Virus record (IMG/VR): IMGVR_UViG_3300011013_000038
Coordinates: 1 to 38,067 of that record
Direction: 5' to 3' (one strand)
From: a virus
DNA length: 38,067 nt
Both the position numbers and the translations under genes were made by a program. The notes below the pieces were generated by a model. It did not search any database. It saw only the letters and a list, made by a program, of their open reading frames with translations, and was not told the DNA's origin. Shown in pieces: positions 25,035-32,435 of the stretch (position 1 is its first letter; each line of letters starts with the position of its first letter).

Positions 25035-25318
25035 AAACACTATTTACAGTAATAATTTCATCAGTGTCAGGATTTTTTCTAGGAAGACATTTGAAGTTTA
25101 GATCTAAAAACTACGGAGTTACAAGAAAAATGTTTTTAACACTCGAACGGGGTGAAATAGACAGAAAAATAGAAATTGCCTTAGATTTAGAAGACTATGG
25201 TGCAGCAATGACATTACACAGAAAAAGAGAAAAATTAGATAATAAGTTAAAACGAGTTAAAAAAAGAGAAGAAAAAAGAAATGCACGACAAAAATCTAAT
25301 AGAAGAACCAAATCTTAG
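25031..25318 (+). CDS. Small N-terminally membrane-anchored basic protein
   Basis: 95 residues. An N-terminal hydrophobic segment (LFTVIISSVSGFFLGRHL, residues 3-20) is followed by a charged helical region and a very basic tail (KRVKKREEKRNARQKSNRRT). The likely topology is one membrane anchor with the basic tail in the cytoplasm. No family was recognised. Its 3' end overlaps queE by 38 bases in another frame. Confidence 0.6.
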   Translation: MKTLFTVIISSVSGFFLGRHLKFRSKNYGVTRKMFLTLERGEIDRKIEIALDLEDYGAAMTLHRKREKLDNKLKRVKKREEKRNARQKSNRRTKS

Positions 25319-26117
25319 TAAAATAATGGGAAGGAAAATGGGGGCCTTAAAACGAATAGAAGATTACAATAAAGTATTACCCATTTGTGAAGTATACCGA
25401 TGTGTTCAGTCAGAGGGCAGTAGATTTGGAAGACCAACTATTGCTGTTAGAACAACAGGATGTACCCATCGGTGTTATTTTGGAGAAGGCGGTTGGTGCG
25501 ATTCTTGGTATACAAGTATCCACCCAGAAAAAGGAACATTTTGTTTCAATGACATTGTAAAAATATATGATGAAAATCCTCATGTAAAAGAAATGATGTT
25601 AACTGGTGGTTCGCCTACAATGCACAAAACATTAGTAAATGAAATAACACATTTTGCTAAAAAGAGAGGAATATTTGTTACAATTGAAACAGAGGGTAGT
25701 CATTTTCTAGAAACAGATTATCCAATTGATTTAATATCACTTTCGCCCAAGTTTTCAAATTCAATTCCTAAATTAGGAACCAAAACACCTAAGGGAGTTG
25801 ATGTAGATGAAAGAATGATCAAACAACATAATAAATTTAGATTAAACACTACTACAGCATTTAAGACCCTTCAATATCATAAAGATTATCATTTCAAGCC
25901 AGTATGGGATGGTACGGAAGAAAATTTACAAGAAATTGAAGAATATAGGCAACTTATGTTTATTCCAAAAAATAAAACATATATAATGCCGGCAGGAGAT
26001 ACAAGAGAAGAATTAATACGAATGTATCCTATAGTATTCGAGATGGTAGCAGAACACGGATATAATATGACAGGAAGAGACCATATTATAGCATATAACA
26101 CAGAAAGAGGAGTATGA
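25281..26117 (+). CDS. queE: 7-carboxy-7-deazaguanine synthase (radical SAM)
   Basis: 278 residues from 25281; the ATGs at 25326 and 25338 are in frame and could be the true start. Signatures are CVQSEGSRFGRPT (the Gln-x-Glu-Gly loop of QueE) and GCTHRCYFGEGGWCDSW, the cluster loop, which reads Cys61-x3-Cys65-x7-Cys73 instead of the common spacing. MLTGGSPTMH is the SAM-binding GGxP motif. It contracts carboxytetrahydropterin to 7-carboxy-7-deazaguanine. The stop overlaps the next start (GTATGATG). FolE, QueD and QueE together are a complete route from GTP to this base. Confidence 0.9.
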   Translation: MHDKNLIEEPNLSKIMGRKMGALKRIEDYNKVLPICEVYRCVQSEGSRFGRPTIAVRTTGCTHRCYFGEGGWCDSWYTSIHPEKGTFCFNDIVKIYDENPHVKEMMLTGGSPTMHKTLVNEITHFAKKRGIFVTIETEGSHFLETDYPIDLISLSPKFSNSIPKLGTKTPKGVDVDERMIKQHNKFRLNTTTAFKTLQYHKDYHFKPVWDGTEENLQEIEEYRQLMFIPKNKTYIMPAGDTREELIRMYPIVFEMVAEHGYNMTGRDHIIAYNTERGV

Positions 26118-26272
26118 TGGAAAATTTTGCAGAGGCATTTGAAATAATAGATGAAATTGAAGATTCGGCAGGAGAGTGTTGTGCAATAACATTAGACCCA
26201 GATGAAATTATAGAAAAATGTGGTAAATTACGAAATATATTACAAATTATTATAGAGGAAAATAAGTTATGA
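26114..26272 (+). CDS. Small acidic protein
   Basis: 52 residues (or 51 from the second ATG at 26117). It is mostly helical and acidic (FAEAFEIIDEIEDSAGECCA, DEIIEKCGKLRNILQIIIEE), with three Cys including a Cys-Cys pair. It is joined to queE and to the GroES-like gene by 4-base overlaps on both sides, which supports it being real. Function unknown. Confidence 0.55.
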   Translation: MMENFAEAFEIIDEIEDSAGECCAITLDPDEIIEKCGKLRNILQIIIEENKL

Positions 26273-26574
26273 AAATGAAACCAATCGGAGATCAAGTACT
26301 TTTAAAAGAACATGAAAAAGCTGATAAAACAGAAGGCGGTATTATATTAGTTGATGGTGCATATGATGAAGAATTTGTATATGCAGATGTAATATCAGTT
26401 GGAGCCGGATTGTTTACACAAACAGGAAATAGAATACCAATGACTGTAAAAGTTGGAGATCGTATTTTAATTAGCAAGAACAATTTAGGTGGACAAAAGA
26501 AAGTTAAATTAGATGGGGAAGAATATATTTTAGTGAGGGAAATGGAAATATCAATGGTATCGGTAGAACAATGA
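26269..26574 (+). CDS. GroES-like co-chaperonin (gp31-type role)
   Basis: 101 residues, GroES/Cpn10 size. The order is KPIGDQVLLKEHEKADKTEG, then the mobile-loop region GGIILVDG, YADVISVGAGLFTQTG, VKVGDRILISKNNLGG and a final EYILVREMEISMV. It would cap the host GroEL, as T4 gp31 does for capsid folding. By sequence it is nearer cellular GroES than gp31. Coupled on both sides by short overlaps. Confidence 0.88.
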   Translation: MKMKPIGDQVLLKEHEKADKTEGGIILVDGAYDEEFVYADVISVGAGLFTQTGNRIPMTVKVGDRILISKNNLGGQKKVKLDGEEYILVREMEISMVSVEQ

Positions 26575-27083
26575 AAAAATTAATAGACGAACACGATTTA
26601 AGTATTAAGATAAAAATACTTGCTAAACAACTTTCTGATGATCACAGAGATAGTAAAACTCCAGTAGTGGCAGTTTGCATCTTAAATGGAGGATTCATGT
26701 TTTTTGCAGACTTTGTTAGAGCAATGCCAATTGATTTAGAATGTGATTTTATGCGTGTTAAATCATATGTTAAAAAACGAAAACAAGGAGATATTGAGAT
26801 TACAAAAGATTTAGAAGTTCCTATCAAAGGAAAACATGTTTATATAATCGATGATATATTTGATACAGGCAATACAATGCGAGCAGTTATTGATTATTTG
26901 CGAGTTAAGAAACCCAAATCATTGAATATTGTCACTTTATTAAAAAGAGAAGATTCTCCAATCTATGATATAGAATGTCCAGTATATACTGTTATGGATC
27001 TTAAAGATGAGTGGGTAGTAGGTTATGGATTAGATGATGACAAAGGACATTGTAGAAATTATAAGAATATATACGAAGTTTAA
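26571..27083 (+). CDS. hpt: Hypoxanthine/guanine phosphoribosyltransferase-like protein
   Basis: 170 residues, standard length for bacterial Hpt. The PRPP loop IIDDIFDTGNT is at 92-102. VVAVCILNGGFMFFADFVR is the loop I region, and DEWVVGYGLDDDKGHCRNYK the base-binding end (usually VVGYGLD-x-x-x-x-x-RN). It would join hypoxanthine or guanine to PRPP. Salvage of purines to GMP/GTP would feed FolE, an inference from the neighbouring que genes. The symbol is by function. Confidence 0.85.
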   Translation: MKKLIDEHDLSIKIKILAKQLSDDHRDSKTPVVAVCILNGGFMFFADFVRAMPIDLECDFMRVKSYVKKRKQGDIEITKDLEVPIKGKHVYIIDDIFDTGNTMRAVIDYLRVKKPKSLNIVTLLKREDSPIYDIECPVYTVMDLKDEWVVGYGLDDDKGHCRNYKNIYEV

Positions 27084-27084
27084 T

Positions 27085-27113
27085 TTTGATTTTTAAAAAG
27101 TATTTCTTATTTT
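27085..27113 (+). promoter_or_regulatory. Weak candidate promoter of denV
   Basis: TTTGAT 27085-27090, 17 bp, TATTTT 27108-27113, with 8 bp to the denV ATG. It keeps the geometry of the TTGGAT set but both boxes deviate. Confidence 0.35.
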
Positions 27114-27121
27114 AAAGAAAA

Positions 27122-27538
27122 ATGACTAGAATTAATATTATATCACCGAGTGAATTAACAGATCAGCATTTAATAGCTGAGTATAGAGAAATAACGATGG
27201 TACCTGCTGCACTTAAAAGAACGTTAGCAAGTAAAGCAGGTTTATGTATGAATAAAATTAGTAAAAAATTTACTCTTAATACTGGCCATGTTTATTTCTT
27301 TTATGATAAAGGATTATATTTAAATAAACGATATAATGAAATAATCGATGAAATGAAATTACGAGGCTTTAATCCAGACCCTAACAGAAAATTCCCAAAA
27401 GAAATTTTTCCGGATTTTTTATATAATGATTGGATTCCTTCATATCAAGAGCAACAACTTGTTAGACAACGCATAGAAGAAAAAATAGCAATGAAACCAA
27501 ATTGGTATCGTCGTACAAAAATAAAAAAATACTTATGA
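27122..27538 (+). CDS. denV: Pyrimidine-dimer DNA glycosylase/AP lyase (T4 endonuclease V)
   Basis: 138 residues; T4 DenV has the same length. The start TRINIISPSELTDQHLIAEY matches DenV, including Thr2 (the catalytic N-terminus once Met is removed), Arg22 and Glu23 in EYREI. GHVYFFYDK, a 'RGFNPDP' segment and a C-terminal PNWYRR also align. It removes ultraviolet-induced cyclobutane dimers. A weak TTTGAT-17-TATTTT promoter ends 8 bp before the ATG. Confidence 0.95.
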   Translation: MTRINIISPSELTDQHLIAEYREITMVPAALKRTLASKAGLCMNKISKKFTLNTGHVYFFYDKGLYLNKRYNEIIDEMKLRGFNPDPNRKFPKEIFPDFLYNDWIPSYQEQQLVRQRIEEKIAMKPNWYRRTKIKKYL

Positions 27539-27759
27539 TTGAATTATTAGGATGGATAAGCACAGGATTAGTATTAGCAGGATACATTTTCAATTCGAGA
27601 GGTCGTACAAGTAATGCAATGATTGCTTGGATAGTTGGAGATACTGGCTGGATAGCTTATGATTTTTTTATTGACAATTATAGTCACTTAGTACTAAGTT
27701 TAATAATTATATCTATTAATGTTTATGGTATGTATCGAATATATACAGCGAAAGGATAA
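27535..27759 (+). CDS. Small multi-pass membrane protein (PnuC/YgjV-like fragment)
   Basis: 74 residues starting at the ATG that overlaps the denV stop by 4 bases; a longer reading from GTG at 27502 is less likely. It has two or three membrane segments (IELLGWISTGLVLAGYIF, IAWIVGDTGWIAYDFFI, LVLSLIIISINVYGMYRI). The internal pattern resembles half of a PnuC-type or YgjV-like protein, but it is too short to be a known transporter. The DNA polymerase gene starts at the next base. Confidence 0.65.
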   Translation: MIELLGWISTGLVLAGYIFNSRGRTSNAMIAWIVGDTGWIAYDFFIDNYSHLVLSLIIISINVYGMYRIYTAKG

Positions 27760-30270
27760 ATGTATCAAAATATAGCATTTCACAAAAAGACAAACACAAT
27801 GCACGTGTGGGATGACGAATTAGGTCATCAAACAATAAATTTCCAACCATATGGATACATTCCAGACGAAAATGGAAAATATGTTTCATTAAATGGACAA
27901 AAATTAAGTAAAGTTTCTGGAAATCACAAGGATAATAGGAATGCATATGAATCTGACTTAAATGAAGAAGTTAGAACATTAATAGACTTATATTATGATT
28001 CGGATAAAGTATCAACCGGACATTCTGATTTCTTTTTTGACATAGAAACAGCAAAAGACGAATATGGATATTCAACTCCAGAAGATGTTCGAACCCAAAT
28101 AACTTCCATAGCATATTATGATAAAACAGGTAAAGACCGAAGAGTTCTAGTTTTAGATGAACGTAAACGACTATCTGATGATATTATTTATGGAGATAAT
28201 GTAACTATTGAATCTTTTGGTACTGAAGCTGATATGTTAATTAAATTTATTAATTACTTTTCAGCAATACAGCCAACAGTAATTACAGGGTGGAACACAG
28301 ATGGATATGATATTCCATATTTAATAAATCGCATTAAAAAAGTATTAGGTCCAAAGTCAGTAAAAAAATTATCTCCAGTAGGAATTGTAGAATGGAATAA
28401 ACATCGTGAAAAATATAAAATATTTGGGGTATCAAGTTTAGATTACTTGCCACTCTATAAAGCACAGCCAGGAAATGAAAGACCAAATTACCGATTAGAC
28501 ACAATAGCTAAGTTTGAGCTAGGCAAAGGTAAAATTGAATATGATGGAGATTTAGATTTATTATTTGAAACAGATATTAATAAATTTATAGAATATAATA
28601 TGACTGATGTCGATCTTGTTTATGAATTAGACGAAAAGTTACAGTTAATTAATTTAGCAAGAACAATATGCCACAAAGGACATGTTCCTTATGAAGATGT
28701 ATACTATTCATCGAAATACCTAGATGGCGCAGCAATAGTAGATTTAAAAAGAAATGGATTGGTAGCTCCAAATAAACAATTTAGGTTTGTCGAAGAAGAA
28801 CGACAAGATAAATTAGCAGGAGCATATGTAATGCCACCAACACCAGGATTATATAAATGGATCTATGACTTAGATTTAACTTCACTATATCCTAGTATAA
28901 TAATGAGTCTTAATATTTCGCCAGAAACAAAAGTAGGCGTAATTTCCAATTGGAAACAAGAATCATTATTAAGCAAAGACCCAGTTAGTGTAAAAATTAA
29001 TGGACAGCCAATTAATGATGTAAAATCATGGTTAATTGAGAATAAATTTACAGTTGCAAGTAATGGGGTAGTATATGATACTAGAGGTGTTGGATTTTTA
29101 CCTAGAATATTAAAAAAGTGGTTTGCCGAACGTGTTGAGTTTAAAACTGAAAGAGATAAACACAAAGTAGGATCTGAAAAATATAAATTTTACGATGCAG
29201 AGCAATTAGCACAAAAAACACTACTTAATAAGTTTTATGGTGTATTAGGATTAAAAACATTTAGGTTTCATGACTTAGACAATGCAGGAGCAATAACAGC
29301 CACCGGCCAGAGTGTAATTAAGTTTTCTGCAAAGGTCATTAATGCTTATTATAAAAAAGAAACAGGAAAAAACAATTTTAGAAATGCAACAGGCAAAAGA
29401 GTAGATTTTTCATTCTATACAGATACAGATTCAACATTTGTTTCTAGTTTGCCAATTATAGAAAAGCGATATCCTAATTTTGATGAAAATAATGAACAAT
29501 TTATGATTGAGAAAACAAATGAAGTTGCATCAGAGATACAAAATCATGTAAATGAAATGTATGATCAATATGCATTATATTTTCACAACACAAAAGAACA
29601 TCGGTTTCAGATTAAACAAGAATATGTAGCAAAATCAGGAGTGTGGATAGCAAAAAAGAGGTATGCCCAATGGGTAATATTCAAAGAAGGAAAATCCACC
29701 GATAAATTAGATATAAAGGGCTTAGATGTAGTAAGATCATCTTTCCCTGTTGATTTCAAAGAAATAATGGAAGAGACTCTTTGGTATATACTAAAAGAAA
29801 GATCAAAATTAGATACAACTGATATGATAATGGAATTTAAGGATAAAATACAAACATCTGATATTTTAAATGTAATGAACAACACCGGTGTAAAAGAGAT
29901 TAGCAAATACACTAAAAAAAGGAAGCCGTTTTCTGGTTACCTTAAGGGAACACCAGTTCATGTTAAATCTTCTATTAATTATAATGATATGTTACATCAT
30001 TTAGGCATTGATAAAAAATTCGCAGCTATTAATGATGGAGATAAAATTAAATGGGCATATCTTAAGACAAATGCAATGGGGTTTGATAGTATTGCATTGA
30101 GGGGATATGAAGACCCAAGACAATTAACAGAATTTGTTGAAAGATATATCGATAGAAATAAAATATTTGATAGTGCACTGAGAGGCAAAATAGATGATTT
30201 TTATTTAGCAATGAATTGGGATAACTTACCAGAAAATAATAATGTAAATAAGTTCTTTTCATTTGGATAA
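27760..30270 (+). CDS. 43: Family B replicative DNA polymerase (gp43-like)
   Basis: 836 residues; T4 gp43 is 898. Exonuclease motif FFFDIETA is near residue 91, followed by TVITGWNTDGYDIPYL (Exo II) and YNMTDVDLVYELD (Exo III). Palm motifs are DLTSLYPSIIMSLN near 372, KTLLNKFYGVLG, and YTDTDST near 553. Proofreading and polymerase sites both look intact. It copies the phage genome with the clamp at 33697. The start abuts the preceding stop. The last codons and stop (TTTGGATAA) carry the -35 box of the next promoter. Confidence 0.96.
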   Translation: MYQNIAFHKKTNTMHVWDDELGHQTINFQPYGYIPDENGKYVSLNGQKLSKVSGNHKDNRNAYESDLNEEVRTLIDLYYDSDKVSTGHSDFFFDIETAKDEYGYSTPEDVRTQITSIAYYDKTGKDRRVLVLDERKRLSDDIIYGDNVTIESFGTEADMLIKFINYFSAIQPTVITGWNTDGYDIPYLINRIKKVLGPKSVKKLSPVGIVEWNKHREKYKIFGVSSLDYLPLYKAQPGNERPNYRLDTIAKFELGKGKIEYDGDLDLLFETDINKFIEYNMTDVDLVYELDEKLQLINLARTICHKGHVPYEDVYYSSKYLDGAAIVDLKRNGLVAPNKQFRFVEEERQDKLAGAYVMPPTPGLYKWIYDLDLTSLYPSIIMSLNISPETKVGVISNWKQESLLSKDPVSVKINGQPINDVKSWLIENKFTVASNGVVYDTRGVGFLPRILKKWFAERVEFKTERDKHKVGSEKYKFYDAEQLAQKTLLNKFYGVLGLKTFRFHDLDNAGAITATGQSVIKFSAKVINAYYKKETGKNNFRNATGKRVDFSFYTDTDSTFVSSLPIIEKRYPNFDENNEQFMIEKTNEVASEIQNHVNEMYDQYALYFHNTKEHRFQIKQEYVAKSGVWIAKKRYAQWVIFKEGKSTDKLDIKGLDVVRSSFPVDFKEIMEETLWYILKERSKLDTTDMIMEFKDKIQTSDILNVMNNTGVKEISKYTKKRKPFSGYLKGTPVHVKSSINYNDMLHHLGIDKKFAAINDGDKIKWAYLKTNAMGFDSIALRGYEDPRQLTEFVERYIDRNKIFDSALRGKIDDFYLAMNWDNLPENNNVNKFFSFG

Positions 30271-30291
30271 TACAAATAAATTTATTATAAT
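30263..30291 (+). promoter_or_regulatory. TTGGAT-17-TATAAT promoter of the DNA-modification operon
   Basis: TTGGAT 30263-30268 overlaps the last two codons and stop of the polymerase gene (TTTGGATAA). Spacer 17 bp, TATAAT 30286-30291, and 11 bp to the ATG at 30303. Confidence 0.7.
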
Positions 30292-30302
30292 ATATAAAAA
30301 TT

Positions 30303-30743
30303 ATGTACGGAAAAGATCAATGGATAGGCAGAGAAGTAGAAGGTCGTTACTCAGATATGATGACTTTCTTTATTAGAGCATTAGGCGACGGAATCAATGT
30401 CGACGACCTATCCCAATACCCACATTATTATTTTACAATTGAATATATGAAAAATTGGATATCCAATCCTAGCCCAAATGGCCTTAATGCAATTCGTGAA
30501 ATATTAGATACTACTAATAGTGTAGTGACATTAGAAGCAAATGATCATTTATTTGAATCTATACCACCTGATTTATTTAATAGGTGTCATATTATATATC
30601 GAATAGTAGACGATGCAGTACAAAAATTAAAAGAAACAGATACATTGAGTATTGACGCTGGGTGGTATAGAGTACACCAAGTAACCAAATGTAATATGAT
30701 GGAAATTAATCCAGACAATTATAAATTTGATCAAGAAATATGA
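30303..30743 (+). CDS. Unknown protein leading the DNA-modification operon
   Basis: 146 residues. It contains WIGREVEGRYSDMMTFFIR near the N-terminus, a YPHYYFTIEYMKNWI segment, and an IIYRIVDDAVQKLKETDT helix followed by AGWYRVHQVTKCNMME. No known family. It is the first gene after a TTGGAT-17-TATAAT promoter (gap to ATG 11 bp, no Shine-Dalgarno) and overlaps the next gene by 4 bases. Its linkage to PTPS-like, glycosyltransferase and DpdA genes suggests a role in DNA modification; that is inference. Confidence 0.6.
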   Translation: MYGKDQWIGREVEGRYSDMMTFFIRALGDGINVDDLSQYPHYYFTIEYMKNWISNPSPNGLNAIREILDTTNSVVTLEANDHLFESIPPDLFNRCHIIYRIVDDAVQKLKETDTLSIDAGWYRVHQVTKCNMMEINPDNYKFDQEI

Positions 30744-31084
30744 AATATTCAATAGTAGTATCATTTAGCGTAGAAGGATTTCATAATTGGCCAGAAGCAA
30801 AGGAAATATTTCCAGAAGTAGGATTTTTATCTGATAGGCATAGGCATATGTTTGGATTTCGATGTTATGCAAAAGTAAGTCATACAGATAGAGATGAAGA
30901 ATTTATTTTAATGCAAAGAAGATTAAAAAAACAACTAAGAACAAATTTTGGTGGTAATATATTAGAATTTGGAAGAATGAGTTGTGAGGACATTGGAGAA
31001 TGGATATTAAATAATAACCCTGGTTACCTATATAAAGTTGAAGTATGGGAAGATTGGGAAAATGGAGCAATAATAGAAAGATGA
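30740..31084 (+). CDS. PTPS/QueD-fold-like protein
   Basis: 114 residues. The layout echoes the PTPS fold: SFSVEGFHNWPEAKEI at the N-terminus, FLSDRHRHMFGFRCYAKV (compare H-x-H after the first strands in QueD), MSCEDIGEWIL (compare the TAENLA segment) and VEVWEDWENGAII (compare the closing strand with Glu). It lacks the catalytic Cys and the DH pair of the true QueD at 24335. It may therefore bind a pterin or deazaguanine rather than catalyse the QueD reaction. Coupled by 4-base overlaps to both neighbours. Confidence 0.6.
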   Translation: MKYSIVVSFSVEGFHNWPEAKEIFPEVGFLSDRHRHMFGFRCYAKVSHTDRDEEFILMQRRLKKQLRTNFGGNILEFGRMSCEDIGEWILNNNPGYLYKVEVWEDWENGAIIER

Positions 31085-32253
31085 AAAAAGTATTTTATTT
31101 TGGACTAGAGCCATTAAAGGCTAGATATACATATCAATTATCAAAAGAATGGATGCCAGCAACTTTTCAACCATATGTTGATGCTGGTAAAATTGAATTT
31201 ATTGATATAAAAGGAGAATTTGACCCAAATCAACAAATAAAGGTTGGCGCGGTATTAGATGCTATAGGCAGAGGTAAATTTGCTATGAGTCAATGTAGTA
31301 ATTTTCTTCATGCTTTAAATATTGGAGCAGTTAGTGATGGAGATGCTATATTTCTTCAAGATTATTGGCATCCAGGAATTGAATCTATATTATATGCATT
31401 AGATTTATATGGCATAAAAGTAGAAATATATGCAATGCTTCATGCACAAAGTGTAGATGAATATGATTTTACATATCCAATGCGAGAATGGATGCGAGGA
31501 TTTGAATTAGGTTTAGATAAAAGAATGACAGGGATATTTGTAGGAAGTACAATTCATAAAGACCAATTAAGACAGGCAGGATTTGAAGCCCCAATACATG
31601 TTGTTTCATTACCACTACATTTAGAAATGACTCGAGATAAATATCCTGACTATGATCCACACAAAAGAAAAAAACAAGTTGTTGTTTATTCTAGTAGGTT
31701 AGACAAAGAAAAAAACCCATTTTTTATGATGGCAGTTGCTGAGCAATATCTAGAACAATTTACTGGAGCCGAATGGCACGTAACAACATCAGGAGAAATA
31801 TTTAAATCAATGCTACCTGGCGTAATAGATGCATTATATGAATTAGCAGAAAGACAACCTAGATTTAAATTATTAAATAATCTTACAAAGCAAGAATATT
31901 ATAAAGAATTAGCAGAAGCAAAAATACAATTCAATTGCTCATTACAAGATTATGTATCATGGACAGTATTAGAATCAACTACATTTGGGTGTGATATGGT
32001 ATTTCCAAATTTCAGGTCATTTCCAGAATTTATACCACCAAGTAGATTATATACACCATTCAATGTGAATTCGGCAGTTATTAGATTGCACGAAGTGATG
32101 CAACAAAGTCAACCAAATTATAATATAGCACATTTAGCAGATTTAGGTAGACAAATGGAAGGTTACATTGTAGTGAATGGAATTGATCAAGAAATTAATA
32201 TTTGGCACGAAGCTGAATATTGCAAACATTTATTAAATAAAAACGAGGAATAA
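31081..32253 (+). CDS. GT-B fold glycosyltransferase
   Basis: 390 residues from the ATG at 31081, which overlaps the previous stop (ATGA); an in-frame start at 31045 exists but lies inside the upstream gene. The N-terminal half has VFYFGLEPLKAR, DAIFLQDYWHPG and GIFVGSTIHKDQL. The C-terminal nucleotide-sugar domain begins with VVVYSSRLDKEKNPFFMM (about 199-216), continues with NLTKQEYYKELAEAKIQF and ends near VLESTTFGCDMVFPNF, a GT1/GT4-like Glu-rich donor site. It is not related by eye to the T4 alpha- or beta-glucosyltransferases. Its position between a PTPS-like gene and DpdA makes a role in DNA base glycosylation worth testing; surface glycan modification is the alternative. Confidence 0.8.
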   Translation: MKKVFYFGLEPLKARYTYQLSKEWMPATFQPYVDAGKIEFIDIKGEFDPNQQIKVGAVLDAIGRGKFAMSQCSNFLHALNIGAVSDGDAIFLQDYWHPGIESILYALDLYGIKVEIYAMLHAQSVDEYDFTYPMREWMRGFELGLDKRMTGIFVGSTIHKDQLRQAGFEAPIHVVSLPLHLEMTRDKYPDYDPHKRKKQVVVYSSRLDKEKNPFFMMAVAEQYLEQFTGAEWHVTTSGEIFKSMLPGVIDALYELAERQPRFKLLNNLTKQEYYKELAEAKIQFNCSLQDYVSWTVLESTTFGCDMVFPNFRSFPEFIPPSRLYTPFNVNSAVIRLHEVMQQSQPNYNIAHLADLGRQMEGYIVVNGIDQEINIWHEAEYCKHLLNKNEE

Positions 32254-32255
32254 TT

Positions 32256-32435
32256 ATGAAAATTGATGCAAATGGTATTGAAGAAATACGAAATACAATT
32301 GAAACACCACTTACTGCATTGGCTGAAAAAATGAGTGATAAAGGTGTATTAGATCATCAACTAGCAGAAATCGTAACCTTTGTGTTAGGAAATTTGCAAA
32401 AGGTAGGATCTGAACCGTGGGAGGTAGTGGACTAA
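32256..32435 (+). CDS. Small protein between glycosyltransferase and DpdA
   Basis: 59 residues (MKIDANGIEEIRNTIETPLT ...), probably two helices with an acidic end (GSEPWEVVD). A good GAGGAA ribosome site precedes the ATG, and the TAA overlaps the ATG of the next gene. No family recognised. Tight packing supports a real gene that works with its neighbours. Confidence 0.65.
   Translation: MKIDANGIEEIRNTIETPLTALAEKMSDKGVLDHQLAEIVTFVLGNLQKVGSEPWEVVD

Noticed and set aside
31081-32253. T4-type alpha- or beta-glucosyltransferase acting on hydroxymethylcytosine
   Set aside because: The motifs fit the general GT1/GT4 pattern, and no hydroxymethylase or dCMP-modifying gene is present in the window.
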